Assembly: GCF_020164745.1 (NCBI RefSeq)
Contig: NZ_JAIUGV010000019.1
Coordinates: 1 to 64,000, forward strand
Direction: 5' to 3'
Source: Mesorhizobium sp. ES1-4
GTDB lineage: Bacteria > Pseudomonadota > Alphaproteobacteria > Rhizobiales > Rhizobiaceae
Length of the DNA stretch: 64,000 nt
Made by a program: the position numbers and the translations under genes. The notes under the pieces were generated by a model that was not told where the DNA came from, did not search any database, and saw nothing but the letters and a program-made list of their open reading frames with translations. How positions within the stretch are numbered: the first letter of the stretch is position 1; each line of letters opens with the position of its first letter. Positions 1 through 9,114 of the stretch are shown piece after piece.

Positions 1-73
1 GCCTGCCGCCGGGACTGCTGGCTGTGATGGGCCGCAGTCCCGGCCGCCAAACTACCCGATCCTTCTCAAACAA

Positions 74-131
74 TCCTAGGGCGGAGCAAGGAGCGAAGCG
101 ACGCGGCACAGACCCTAGGATGACGAAACGC
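74..131 (+). repeat. Dispersed intergenic repeat, family B copy 1
   Basis: An imperfectly palindromic element starting near CCTAGGGCG and ending CCCTAGGATGACGAAACG. A diverged copy lies in the opposite orientation at 54355-54414, with the shared pieces GGAGCGAAGC and GGATGACGAA. It sits just past the stop of the first gene and may fold in RNA. The family name is only for this annotation. Confidence 0.6.
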
Positions 132-1476
132 GGGGTTGCATTTGGGGTCGATGCCCCGTTTGTACCCGACGCAACCCCACCCGCGCCGGCCTGTACAGCG
201 CCAGCGCGATCACCACGAACTTGGTCATCAGCGTGGTCTTGGACGCCAGGCTTTCGGAGGTGTTGAGCAGGATCAGCCAGCCCAGCATCGGCAGCCAGAT
301 GCCGGGATGGCAGCGGCGCGCCACCTCGTGCATGAACAGCACGAAGCCCAAAAACAGCAGCAGGGTGAAGAAGGCGCCCTGATAGAGGACCAACCGGATG
401 ATCGGGTTCTCGATCCCCTGTTCGAGGCCGTTGATGCGGCGCAGGCTTTCGATGAGATCGACATCCGGCCCCACGATCAGGTCGCGCAGTTCGAAATGCT
501 TGAAGAGCTCGAACATCTCGACGCGGGCATTGGCGCTGCCGCTGTCCGAAACGAAGCGCTCCAGCAGCGCATCGAAAAAGCCGTACGACGCCGCGAGCGC
601 GATAACGACCGGCACCAGGGCGGCAAGGATGAGGCCAAGTGCTGCGCCAAGCAGGTTGACACGCCCCGCGCGCAAGGTGCGCAGGCCCTGGATGAGCAGG
701 TAGCAACCGCCGAGCACGATCGTCGTCACCATCGCCGAGCGCCCGCCAAAGGCCACCAGTGCCGCGCATTGCAGGCCGATCAGCACGAGCCGCAGCGGCA
801 TGGACAGCGACCGCGAGCCCGAAAGCAGCGCCAGCACGTAGATCGAGGTGATCGTGGCATTGGACAGGGGGTGGCCCTGGAGGGCTGTCGAGCGCAGGTC
901 GTTCATGAAAACCACGCCGTCGAACCGGTAGGGAAAGACCAGCGTCTTGGTGGCGAACTCGAACAGCGCCAGCAGCGCGTTCACGGTCATGATCGTGTGA
1001 ACGACGGTCTGCAGGCGGGCGAATATCTTTTCGTCGGCCTCGGCCAGCATCATCACCAGCAGCGCCGGCGTCACGAACGTGTCGATCATGCCGGCCATGC
1101 CGGGACGCTGCCTGACGATGACGACGACCAGGAGCATGACCGACATGACGGTCAGCAGGGCGCTGGCCGGCCGCCTGTCGGCGATGGCCAGCGTGTAGCC
1201 GACCGGGTTGCCGAACGTGCAGGCGCGCCAGGCAAACATCAGCACGAGCAGATAGGTGGAGGGATGGACCTTGGTGGCCGGATTGCCGGTCAGGCCATCA
1301 TAATTGTAGCCCACCAGCCACAGCATGCCGCCCGAGATGGCGAACAGCAACGCCACCACCGCGACCAGGCCGTAGCCGGTCACCCAGTCGAGGGAATTGC
1401 CGACGTGAGGCGCGGCCGCGGCTTGACCCTGGCCGGCCCAGCCGGCGGCCGGGGTGGCGGGCCGGACGGCAACCAT
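115..1476 (-). CDS. VpsF-like polysaccharide polymerase/ligase membrane protein
   Basis: A 453-residue, highly hydrophobic protein with about ten membrane segments and a longer loop in its C-terminal half, the layout of O-antigen ligase and VpsF-type exopolysaccharide proteins. Such proteins join or ligate lipid-linked glycans in the inner membrane. The ATG at 1476 is chosen over an upstream in-frame start because it falls one base after the stop of the chain-length gene, giving a tight TGA-C-ATG junction and likely translational coupling. No substrate can be read from sequence. The class is fairly certain, the exact role less so. Confidence 0.7.
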   Translation of the reverse strand: MVAVRPATPAAGWAGQGQAAAAPHVGNSLDWVTGYGLVAVVALLFAISGGMLWLVGYNYDGLTGNPATKVHPSTYLLVLMFAWRACTFGNPVGYTLAIADRRPASALLTVMSVMLLVVVIVRQRPGMAGMIDTFVTPALLVMMLAEADEKIFARLQTVVHTIMTVNALLALFEFATKTLVFPYRFDGVVFMNDLRSTALQGHPLSNATITSIYVLALLSGSRSLSMPLRLVLIGLQCAALVAFGGRSAMVTTIVLGGCYLLIQGLRTLRAGRVNLLGAALGLILAALVPVVIALAASYGFFDALLERFVSDSGSANARVEMFELFKHFELRDLIVGPDVDLIESLRRINGLEQGIENPIIRLVLYQGAFFTLLLFLGFVLFMHEVARRCHPGIWLPMLGWLILLNTSESLASKTTLMTKFVVIALALYRPARVGLRRVQTGHRPQMQPRVSSS

Positions 1477-1477
1477 G

Positions 1478-3607
1478 TCAGGCCGCCTCGTCGACCAGCA
1501 AGGCGCCGGTCGGCAGCCGCCCCATGACGGAAATGGCCTGCGAGGCCGCCGTGACATCGCGCATTGGCGTCGCGTTCAGCGTGGCGACGAGCACGATCTC
1601 GTCGACCATGGCCACCAGCGGCGAGGCATTGAGATTGTCGGCCAGCGCGCCGCCGTCGACGACGACGAGTTCGAAATTGCGGCTCGCCTGGGCCAGCATG
1701 TGCTGCGTGAAATAGACGCCCTGCGCCTCGGAGAAGGCGGCCCTTGGCCTGCCCTTGCCCAAAACCGCGACGTTGCTGCCGGGCGCGCACTGGCTCAGCG
1801 CCTCGACGGCATATTCGCCGCGCAGCACGTCGAGCAGGCCGGGCTGAGGTTCCTTCTGGCTCTTGCCGGCATTGGTGTCGATGAACAAGACTCGGCTGCC
1901 CCGCGCCGCCGCAGCGTTGGCCAGCAGGCGTGCCACCCGGCCCCGTTGCGCGGCGTCCTCCGGCGCGGACGTCACCAGGATGGACGGCACCAGTGGCCAG
2001 TCCTGCGGACGCTGGCTGGAGGAGAACAGGCGTCTCAGCGCCAGCCCGGCGACGGCGTCCATCTTCTGCCCGGCGGGCGTGGCGGTGCCGCCGAAAGGCC
2101 ACCAGCGACGGCGCTCGGATTTGGCCGGCAGCACGCCCACCACCGGCGCGTCGATGGCCGATTGCATCTGCGCGCTGGAAAGCACCGTCGGCGATGAATA
2201 TTCCGCGATCAGCGCCAGGGCGGTGCCCAGGCCGAGACCACCGAAAAAGGCGCCGAACACGAGCAGCCCCAGCGGCGGCCAGCTCTTCTTCAGCGCCGGC
2301 ATGGCCTGGGAGATGATGCGCGCATTGGTGCTGTCGACATTGACCTGCTCGCGCGTTTCCTGCGCCCGCTGCAGATAAGTGGCGTAGACGGAGCGCAACG
2401 CCTCGAGATCGCGCTGCAGTTCGCGCAGCTTGACCGAGGCCTGGTCGGTGTCGAGCGACTTGCTTTTCAAGCCCGCGACCTTGGCCTCCAGCGCCTGCTG
2501 GTTGGCCAGCGCCCGCTCGTAGTCGGTTTCGGCGGCGGCGGCGATGCGGGCGAGTTCGCGCGCGATGAGCGCGCGCGTGTCGCGCAATTGCTGCTGGGCC
2601 GCGATCATCGAGGGATGGCGCGGCCCGAGTTCGGTGCCGAGCTGCGAGACCTGGTCGACAAGCGTCGCTTCCTGCGCCCGCAGGCTCGAGATCACCGACG
2701 AGCGCATCGCTTCCGAGGTCGCGTCCGGCGCCCCGCCGGACCGGCGCAGCTGGTCGACCTGCGCCTTGAGCGCGACCGTGCGGCTCTGCGCGGCGGCGAG
2801 CTGCGTGTTGATCTCGGTCAGTTCCTGGTCGCTGACCAGGTTGCCCGCGGCCATCACCATGTTGTTGGCGGACTTGTAGGCCTCGACCGCATTCTCGGCC
2901 TGCTGGACGCGCTTGCGCTGCTCGGCCAGCCGCGCGGTGATGGAGTCGGATGCATCCGTGGCCATCTTCGCGCGCGCGGCGGCCTGGTCGGTCAGGTAGG
3001 CCTGTGCGACGGCATTGGCGAGCTTCGCCGCCTTGTCGGCGCTCTTGGCGGTGACGATCACGTCGAGGACCAGCACCTTGTCGGCCCGCTTGACCGCCAG
3101 ACGCCGGCGCAGCGCATCGAGCGTCTTCCCGGTCTTGTCGGTTTCGGCCGACCCGGAGCCCGGCACATCGCCGAGCAAGCGGCTCAAAAAGCCACCCTGT
3201 CCGTTGAATTCCGGATCCTCGGTCAGGTTGGTCGCCGCGATAGCCCTGAGCAGCACGCCGCTCGATTGGACGACGGCAACCTGGCTTTCCACCATGGTGA
3301 TGCCGCCATCGGGCGGGACACGGCTCGGATTGACGTCGTTGGTGACCACCTGCAGGTCCTGCGGATCGACGATGATTTCCGCCACCGAGCTGTAGAGCGC
3401 CGGCGTGAACAGCCCATAGAGCAGCGCCCCAAGGGTCAGCAGCGCGGCCGTGGCAAGGATCAGGAAACGGCGGCGCACCAATATGCGCTTGAGGTCACCC
3501 AGTTCGACGGTCGAGGATGGATAGGACGCGGCCGGTGGCGGCGCCGGCGCGTATTGCGTCACCTCCGGAGCGTGTTGTTGCGGCAACGAGAGCAGGGATG
3601 ATTGCAA
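1478..3607 (-). CDS. Wzz/ExoP-like polysaccharide chain-length protein with degenerate kinase domain
   Basis: A 709-residue inner-membrane co-polymerase that would set chain length and support export of an exopolysaccharide. A first membrane helix lies near residues 47-67, then a periplasmic Wzz region with long coiled coils (about 200-430), a second helix near 443-470, and a cytoplasmic domain from about 540. That domain aligns in layout with the ExoP/Wzc tyrosine autokinase, but the expected GxxGxGK(S/T) loop is replaced by TSAPEDAAQRGR, and there is no C-terminal tyrosine cluster. It is therefore probably not a kinase. It is first in a two-gene operon with the VpsF-like gene. Confidence 0.8.
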   Translation of the reverse strand: MQSSLLSLPQQHAPEVTQYAPAPPPAASYPSSTVELGDLKRILVRRRFLILATAALLTLGALLYGLFTPALYSSVAEIIVDPQDLQVVTNDVNPSRVPPDGGITMVESQVAVVQSSGVLLRAIAATNLTEDPEFNGQGGFLSRLLGDVPGSGSAETDKTGKTLDALRRRLAVKRADKVLVLDVIVTAKSADKAAKLANAVAQAYLTDQAAARAKMATDASDSITARLAEQRKRVQQAENAVEAYKSANNMVMAAGNLVSDQELTEINTQLAAAQSRTVALKAQVDQLRRSGGAPDATSEAMRSSVISSLRAQEATLVDQVSQLGTELGPRHPSMIAAQQQLRDTRALIARELARIAAAAETDYERALANQQALEAKVAGLKSKSLDTDQASVKLRELQRDLEALRSVYATYLQRAQETREQVNVDSTNARIISQAMPALKKSWPPLGLLVFGAFFGGLGLGTALALIAEYSSPTVLSSAQMQSAIDAPVVGVLPAKSERRRWWPFGGTATPAGQKMDAVAGLALRRLFSSSQRPQDWPLVPSILVTSAPEDAAQRGRVARLLANAAAARGSRVLFIDTNAGKSQKEPQPGLLDVLRGEYAVEALSQCAPGSNVAVLGKGRPRAAFSEAQGVYFTQHMLAQASRNFELVVVDGGALADNLNASPLVAMVDEIVLVATLNATPMRDVTAASQAISVMGRLPTGALLVDEAA

Positions 3608-3891
3608 AGGTCGCTCCGAGAACGCTCCATATGCCCCAAAACATTAAATTGCGGCTTCAGCCTAGCTATGACTCCAACTCTTAAAACACTGTTAATTATG
3701 TTGGGAGCTCTTCTGATTTCTGGCACGGAGTTTGCGTGGCAGGGGTACGGGCCGTGTTGACAGGCGCAAGCGAGCGGGAAACGAATGGAAATGGAGCAAC
3801 ATCTTCCTCCAGTCCGACCGTCCGCCCACTTCTTGTGGCCAAAAACCGAACACCGGCCCGTTACCAAACGCCAGAATTCTAGGGGTGCGAC

Positions 3892-5403
3892 ATGCAGGTG
3901 AGCCTGCACCTGGACAGCGACTGCCTCCGTGCTTTTCACCTGCTGCTGCTGCAGCGCTTGGCGGCGCTCGCGGATGTCGCGGTTTACGTCTACGCGCGCC
4001 CGGGCGGGAGCGGGGTTCCAGGCAGCATAGCCGCGCTGTTTCAGCTTGAAACAGCCATCCATGGCTTGCCCGCGGACGGACTGGCCAAGCGGCTGCCGCT
4101 GTCGGCGCTGGCCCCCTACCAAACGCAACCGCCCGCCTCGCCGGACCTCGTGCTCGACCTGCGCGGCGACGCGCAACTGGAGGGAACACGCGTCTGGCGT
4201 GTGACCTATGACGGCGCGGGCGGCGAAGCGGCCCTGCTGGCGTCGATCATCGATGGCCGTACCCCTTTGACCCGCGTCGAGGAGAACGGCGCCGTCGTCG
4301 CCGAAGGGCGCCTGGGCACCGAATATGGCGGCATCGCGCTTGCCGCCTTCGAGGACATGATGGCGCGCACCGCAAGCCTGATCCTGGCGGCGGTGACGGG
4401 CGCCGCGCGCGGCGCCTTGCCCGTCCTGCCCGAGCCGGCGGACGGCAGGGCCGCGCCGTCGCTGCCCTCGGCCGGCAAGCTCGGCGTCAGGGCCGGCAAG
4501 GCGCTGGCGCGGCGCATCGTCCAGAAAATCTACCATCTCTGCTACAACGCGCCGCACTGGAAGGTCGGCTGGCGCCAGACCGATGGTCGCGACCTGTACG
4601 ATCTGCGCGCGCATCCGGGGTCGGGCTGGCAGGTGCTGCCCGACGACGGCAGCCGCTTCTACGCCGACCCGTTTCCGATCCTCTACCAGGGACAGGTAAC
4701 CCTGTTCGTCGAGGACTATATCCACCGTCTCGGCAAAGCCATCATATCCGCCGTGCCGTTCGGCCCGTCGGGGCCGGTCGGCCGCCCGGAGCCGGTGCTC
4801 GACCTACCCTACCATCTCTCCTACCCCTTCGTCTTCGAGCGTGACGGAGAGGTCTGGATGGTGCCGGAAAGCTGCGCCAACCGCACGGTCGATCTCTACC
4901 GGGCCACCGCCTTCCCCGGCGGATGGGTGAAGGAGGCGACGCTGTTGTCCGATGTCGTCGCCAGCGACGCGACTCTGGTCGAGCATGGCGGGCGCTGGTG
5001 GCTGTTTGCCACCGTCCGCGACGGTGGCGGCGCCTTCTCCGACGCGCTGCATCTGTGGTCGGCGCCGGATTTTCGTGGCCCTTGGACGCCGCATCCCAAA
5101 AATCCGGTGCTGATCGACATCGCCTCGGCACGGCCGGCCGGCCGCATGGTGAAACGCGGCGGCCATTTGCTGCGCCCGGTGCAGGACTGCCGCGCGAGCT
5201 ACGGCGGCGCCCTTGGCATCGCACGGGTCACTCACCTTGATTTGACCGGCATGGACCAGCGTGTCGAGGCGATCTTGACTCCCGGCCCGCTATGGAGCGG
5301 GCGCAAGCTGCACACGCTCAACGAGGCGGGCGGCCTGGAATTCATCGACGGCTCGGCGACCGCGCCGCGCTGGAAACAGAAAAGACAACCGGCATTAACC
5401 TGA
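3892..5403 (+). CDS. GINT1 N-terminal-type glucosyl hydrolase/transferase-like protein
   Basis: A 503-residue protein divergent from the exopolysaccharide operon. Residues 1 to about 200 have no clear assignment but resemble the N-terminal part of polysaccharide-cluster formyltransferase-like proteins. From about 215 to 490 it shows a five-bladed beta-propeller pattern: FYADPF, LFVEDY, SYPFVF, MVPES, DATLVEHGGRWWLFAT, HLLRPVQDC. This matches the domain named after plant glucosamine inositolphosphorylceramide transferase 1 and relates to GH43-like folds. Bacterial members occur in surface polysaccharide clusters, which fits here. Whether it hydrolyses, transfers or only binds glycan is unknown. 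The ATG at 3892 gives the full N-terminal region. Confidence 0.7.
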   Translation: MQVSLHLDSDCLRAFHLLLLQRLAALADVAVYVYARPGGSGVPGSIAALFQLETAIHGLPADGLAKRLPLSALAPYQTQPPASPDLVLDLRGDAQLEGTRVWRVTYDGAGGEAALLASIIDGRTPLTRVEENGAVVAEGRLGTEYGGIALAAFEDMMARTASLILAAVTGAARGALPVLPEPADGRAAPSLPSAGKLGVRAGKALARRIVQKIYHLCYNAPHWKVGWRQTDGRDLYDLRAHPGSGWQVLPDDGSRFYADPFPILYQGQVTLFVEDYIHRLGKAIISAVPFGPSGPVGRPEPVLDLPYHLSYPFVFERDGEVWMVPESCANRTVDLYRATAFPGGWVKEATLLSDVVASDATLVEHGGRWWLFATVRDGGGAFSDALHLWSAPDFRGPWTPHPKNPVLIDIASARPAGRMVKRGGHLLRPVQDCRASYGGALGIARVTHLDLTGMDQRVEAILTPGPLWSGRKLHTLNEAGGLEFIDGSATAPRWKQKRQPALT

Positions 5404-5492
5404 ACATTTGTTGCTACCAGCCACCCGCGCTCGTTGCTTGAGGTTGATTACGGTCCGGAAGATACTTTCACCGCCGATTGTGGAGCGAGAAG

Positions 5493-6698
5493 ATGACGAG
5501 CATGAAGGGCAGCGCGATAACCGCCGAAGCTGTCCCGGCCGAGGTCGATGTGGCGATCATTGGCGCAGGCATGGCCGGCACCACCCTGGCAATTCTCTTG
5601 GGGAAGGCCGGGCGCAAGGTAGCGCTGATCGACCCGCATCGCGTCCATCACGACGAGTTCCGGGCCGAGAAGATCGGCGCGGACCAGATGCGCCTCTTCG
5701 CCAAGCTCGACCTCGAGGAGACGGTCATGCGTCACGTCACCTCGGTGACCGACATCCACGTCTTTCGCCTGGGCCAGCTGTTCGCGCGCGAGCAGAAGTG
5801 GGAATACACATTTTCCTACGGGCCGATGATCAACGGGCTACGCGACGCCCTTCCCCCGCAAGTGCCGATAACGGTCGGCAAGGTCGCCGAGGTCTCGACC
5901 GGGCCTGACCTGCAGCGCCTGGTGCTGGCCGACGGCAGGGTCATCAACGCCCGCCTGCTGGTGGTGGCCACCGGTCACAGCGAAGCGGTGCGCCGCGCCA
6001 TCGGCGTCGAGCGCGTCGAGCACTCGAAGGCGCATTCGCTGTCGCTGGGCTTCGACCTCGCCATCCCCAGGGGCGAGTGCGCCTACCCGGCCGTCACTTG
6101 CTACGGCAAGCGGGCCGCGGATCGCGTCGCCTATCTCACCGTCTTTCCCGTCGGCGACAAGATGCGGGCCAACATGTTCGTCTATCGCACCGTGGCCGAC
6201 CAATGGACGAGGGATTTTCGGGCCGATCCGCAAAAGATGCTGTGCGAGCTGATGCCCGAAATATCGGCGCAATGCGGCAACTTCGCTGTCGCAAGTCCCG
6301 TCGAGATCCGGCAGGTCAATCTGACCACGACGCAAGGCCACCGCCGCAACGGGGTCGTCTTCATTGGCGACGCATTCTGTACGACATGTCCGACGCCGGG
6401 CGTCGGCATAGGGCGGGTCATGATCGATGTCGATCGGCTCCATTCCGTTCACATTCCACGCTGGTTGGAAACACCAGGCATGGCGGCCGACAAGATCGGC
6501 GCTTTCTATGACGACCCGGTCAAGGTGGCCTCCGATGAGGCCGGCATGCGTGTAAGCTTCTACGCCAAGCGGATTACCACCGAAACCGGGCTGGAATGGC
6601 GCGCGCGGCGCCTGCGCAACAACACGGCACGCCAGTTGATGATCATCGGCCGCAAGGTGCGCCAATTGGGATTTCGGCGGGAGCCGGGCCTGGCGTGA
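5493..6698 (+). CDS. FAD-dependent oxidoreductase (monooxygenase/halogenase-like)
   Basis: A 401-residue flavoprotein. A Rossmann FAD motif IIGAGMAGTTLA lies near residues 20-31, and a second FAD motif VVFIGDAFCTTCPTPGVG near residue 290 has the GD pair that contacts the ribityl chain. This places it with p-hydroxybenzoate hydroxylase, geranylgeranyl reductase and tryptophan halogenase relatives. I see no clear halogenase WxWxIP motif. The ATG at 5493 has GGAG about seven bases upstream and is preferred to a TTG at 5478. It follows the polysaccharide gene in the same direction, 89 bases away. Substrate unknown. Confidence 0.75.
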   Translation: MTSMKGSAITAEAVPAEVDVAIIGAGMAGTTLAILLGKAGRKVALIDPHRVHHDEFRAEKIGADQMRLFAKLDLEETVMRHVTSVTDIHVFRLGQLFAREQKWEYTFSYGPMINGLRDALPPQVPITVGKVAEVSTGPDLQRLVLADGRVINARLLVVATGHSEAVRRAIGVERVEHSKAHSLSLGFDLAIPRGECAYPAVTCYGKRAADRVAYLTVFPVGDKMRANMFVYRTVADQWTRDFRADPQKMLCELMPEISAQCGNFAVASPVEIRQVNLTTTQGHRRNGVVFIGDAFCTTCPTPGVGIGRVMIDVDRLHSVHIPRWLETPGMAADKIGAFYDDPVKVASDEAGMRVSFYAKRITTETGLEWRARRLRNNTARQLMIIGRKVRQLGFRREPGLA

Positions 6699-6872
6699 GG
6701 GGCCTCCCACCCGTTGTGGTCATCGAAGGTACTTGGTCAGGTGCTGTCATAAGGACAGCATCTCTACCCCTTCTCCCTTCCTGCGGGATGGGCGCCCGGA
6801 GCACTTCACAGGGACAATGACATTAGCGCTGGGACATAGCGCCGAAAAAAGCAAATCCAGTGCCGTTCGATC

Positions 6873-6897
6873 GGAACAAGCGGCGCGCCGACAGGTT
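6873..6897 (+). promoter_or_regulatory. Near-consensus EcfG-type promoter
   Basis: GGAAC, 16 bases, then GGTT; the consensus is GGAAC-N16/17-CGTT, so there is one mismatch. It ends 21 bases before the start of the 67-residue gene at 6919. Suggestive only. Confidence 0.4.
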
Positions 6898-6918
6898 ATG
6901 TCCCCAGGAGATCCTGTC

Positions 6919-7122
6919 ATGGTCAAGAATATCGACCGCGCGTTGCAGGATGCTATTCTGGCGATGCGCATTCTTCGCAAATCCATCATTGATCATGGGC
7001 ATATGGAAGCCATGGCCGAATTTGACGGCCTGATGAGCGTGACCATATCCGAAGCCGAGCGCCAACTCACCAGCTGGCAGACCGGTCATCGCGCCGAGCG
7101 GTCAGGCCAGGCAAAATCCTGA
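6919..7122 (+). CDS. Small conserved-looking hypothetical protein
   Basis: A 67-residue protein starting MVKNIDRALQDAILAMR, predicted to be mostly helical and soluble, with no signal peptide. The ATG at 6919 is preferred because AGGAG ends eight bases upstream; longer in-frame starts have no such site. A near-consensus EcfG promoter directly precedes it, so it may belong to the general stress regulon. I do not recognise the family. A strong short hairpin follows at 7154-7173. Confidence 0.55.
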   Translation: MVKNIDRALQDAILAMRILRKSIIDHGHMEAMAEFDGLMSVTISEAERQLTSWQTGHRAERSGQAKS

Positions 7123-7480
7123 CCTGATCGCTCGCAAACGGCATCCGGCGGAACCTTTGCCGCAAAGCAAAGGCATGATCGACCGACCGCGCCTTGCTTC
7201 GATAGGCGAATGCGTCTGGCCGCTCAAGGCGGCGGCGGCGGCGGCAAACTTGAAGGTCCAGCGAGGGCAGTAACGGCCGAAAGCCGTTCGCGCTTCTCCA
7301 AGCTTGGCTTTTCGTCTTTCTTCATCAGCGATTGCCCCATGTTGGATACAGCAGGGAAGACCAGCTTTCCTGCGAAAATCAATCGTGTCAGGACGGCCGT
7401 TAAATCGCTTCATCATGCTTTAATCCGAGGTAGATTGATGCGAAGGAAGCGCCAGGAGCCGCTTCGGGAGGACCCTTGCC
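7123..7480. other. Intergenic region with hairpin and GGC repeat
   Basis: No convincing gene. It holds a perfect 7-bp stem CCTTTGC/GCAAAGG with a 6-base loop at 7154-7173, possibly a terminator for the small gene before it although no T-run follows, and a run of six GGC triplets near 7228-7247. Confidence 0.5.
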
Positions 7481-8512
7481 ATGCCAGATACCGCCTTGCC
7501 GCTGGTCATCAGCGCGCCCGAGCCGCGCACGCTCGAGCTGATCTTCACGCCGCCGCAGCTGGCGCGGCTCAAGGCGCGCTACCGCATCGTCGAGACGACG
7601 CCGGACGGCGTGGCGCGGCTGCCGGCCGGGGTGCTGGCCGAGGCCCGCTATATCGTCGGCCAGCCGCCGATCTCGCCCGAGACGCTTGAAACGATGAAGG
7701 CGTTGCGCTGCATCTTCAATGTAGAGAGCAACCTCCTCGACAACATGCCCTACGAAACGCTGTTCGCGCGCGGCATTCATGTCGTCACGACGGGCCTGGT
7801 CTTCGCCGAGCCGGTGGCCGAACTCGGCCTTGCCATGGCGCTCAACCTTGCCCGCGGCATCGTCGATGCCGATCTCGCCTTCCGCCAGGGGCAGGAACTG
7901 TGGGGCGGCGACGGCAACCAGACCGCGCGGCTGCTGTCGGGCGCCGATGTCGGCATCGTCGGCTTCGGCGATCTCGGCCGCGCGCTTAACCGCCTGCTTT
8001 CTGGCTTCCGCACCCGCACGAAGGTGTTCGACCCCTGGCTGCCGCCGTCGATCCTCAGCGACAACGGCGTCGAGCCGGCCTCTCTGGACACGGTGCTGTC
8101 GCAAAGCGACTTCGTCTTCGTCGTCGCCTCGGTGACCTCCGAGAACCAGGGATTCCTGGGCGCCGATGCTTTCGCCAGGATGCGCAAGGGCGCCGCCTTC
8201 ATCCTGCTCAGCCGTGCCGGCGTGGTCGATTTCCCCGCCTTGATGGCGGCGGTGAAGAGCGGCCATATCCTTGCCGCCAGCGACGTCTTCCCCGAAGAGC
8301 CGCTGGCCGGCGACCATCCCGTGCGCGCGTTGCCAGGCTTTCTGCGTTCCGCTCACCGCGCCGGCGCCCTCGACATCGCCTTCAAGCGCATGGGCGACAT
8401 GGTGCTGGAAGACATGGACCTGATCGACCGCGGCCTGCCGCCGCTGCGCTCCAAACGCGCCGAACGCGAAACGGTGTCGAGGATGCGCTCGAAGCCGTCG
8501 GATAGGAATTGA
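7481..8512 (+). CDS. D-2-hydroxyacid dehydrogenase family protein
   Basis: A 343-residue NAD(P)-dependent dehydrogenase of the phosphoglycerate/glyoxylate reductase fold. The nucleotide-binding motif VGIVGFGDLGRAL sits near residues 153-165. LLSRAGVVDF (about 240-249) replaces the usual N-x-(A/S)-R-G-x-x-V-D, keeping the catalytic Arg. DVFPEEPL (about 267-274) carries the conserved Glu, and the segment FLRSAHRAG (about 286-294) carries the His. The ATG has GGGAGG nine bases upstream. It catalyses 2-oxoacid/2-hydroxyacid interconversion in the cytoplasm; substrate cannot be fixed. It precedes the RiPP-like peptide cluster but the gap of 159 bases argues against one operon. Confidence 0.85.
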   Translation: MPDTALPLVISAPEPRTLELIFTPPQLARLKARYRIVETTPDGVARLPAGVLAEARYIVGQPPISPETLETMKALRCIFNVESNLLDNMPYETLFARGIHVVTTGLVFAEPVAELGLAMALNLARGIVDADLAFRQGQELWGGDGNQTARLLSGADVGIVGFGDLGRALNRLLSGFRTRTKVFDPWLPPSILSDNGVEPASLDTVLSQSDFVFVVASVTSENQGFLGADAFARMRKGAAFILLSRAGVVDFPALMAAVKSGHILAASDVFPEEPLAGDHPVRALPGFLRSAHRAGALDIAFKRMGDMVLEDMDLIDRGLPPLRSKRAERETVSRMRSKPSDRN

Positions 8513-8671
8513 GGGCGACTTGGTTGGCTCCATTGCGCCGGCTGTGCGTGATTTTGGCACCAGTACGAGCTAAAGTAGCAACGGCTGTGAACGCCCGGGC
8601 GTGAATCGTTTTGACATCGATCTTTCCTCAAGGTCAGGTCTTCTGGTGAAGACTGGGGCAAGGGGAACGAA

Positions 8672-8767
8672 ATGAAGAAGAATTACATCAAGCCGACGCT
8701 GCTGAAGCGCCAGAAACTGTCGTCGGTCACGGCGATGGCCTGTCCGATTTCCCAGTGCGGAGACTGA
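8672..8767 (+). CDS. Putative RiPP precursor peptide A
   Basis: A 31-residue peptide read directly from the sequence. It starts MKKNYIKPTLLKRQKLSSVT and ends in a ten-residue tail containing CPISQC then Gly-Asp. The leader has the YxxPxL motif that RRE domains bind in lasso and related RiPP precursors, followed by KRxKLSxVTA shared with peptides B, C and D in this window. An AGGGGAA ribosome site precedes the ATG. No modifying enzyme or transporter gene is adjacent. The core lacks the Gly1 plus Asp/Glu7-9 of lasso peptides, so the class is open. Coding is inferred from conservation among four copies. Confidence 0.7.
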   Translation: MKKNYIKPTLLKRQKLSSVTAMACPISQCGD

Positions 8768-8935
8768 GCCGACGCCGTTTGCACGAAAGCCTTGAGATGA
8801 GCCGTCACTTGAGCCTGCTCATGTTGTCGGGGTCGCCCCGGCATTTTGCCTCGCCGACCGGTAGGACCATCCATTTCGGATCCGGCCACGAACGGCGTCG
8901 TCCGACCGCCGGGGTCTCGTTCATTCAGGGATTGC

Positions 8936-8965
8936 TTGACAAGCTTTTCCGGCATGCGCTTATTT
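8936..8965 (+). promoter_or_regulatory. Sigma-70-like promoter for peptides B and C
   Basis: TTGACA at 8936-8941, an 18-base spacer and TTATTT at 8960-8965, which would start transcription shortly before the peptide B ATG at 8990. Peptide C lies 32 bases after B and is probably co-transcribed. Confidence 0.45.
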
Positions 8966-8989
8966 CTGGTGTCAAGCATGGGGGATTAC

Positions 8990-9082
8990 ATGAAAAAAAC
9001 CTATCGGAAGCCGCTTCTGGTGAAGCGCGACAAGCTGTCGTCCGTGACGGCAGTCTGTCCCCCCTCGGTTCTGTGCGGCTGA
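8990..9082 (+). CDS. Putative RiPP precursor peptide B
   Basis: A 30-residue peptide beginning MKKTYRKPLLVKRDKLSSVT and ending with the Cys-bracketed tail CPPSVLC plus Gly. The leader matches peptide A at most positions (MKK-Y-xKP-xL-xKR-x-KLSSVTA), while the tail differs, the pattern of a conserved leader with a variable core. A GGGGG stretch lies six bases before the ATG. It is separated from A by 222 bases that look non-coding, and has its own promoter-like sequence. Function unknown. Confidence 0.7.
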   Translation: MKKTYRKPLLVKRDKLSSVTAVCPPSVLCG

Positions 9083-9114
9083 TTTTTACGCTGATTTTTA
9101 CACGGGGACAGGCC

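Noticed and set aside
136..1527. Long plus-strand frame (463 codons) opposite the VpsF-like gene
   Set aside because: Antisense shadow of a GC-rich gene; composition is His/Arg/Gln-rich with no domain.
7400..8560. 386-codon minus-strand frame opposite the hydroxyacid dehydrogenase
   Set aside because: Shadow of a gene with complete dehydrogenase motifs.
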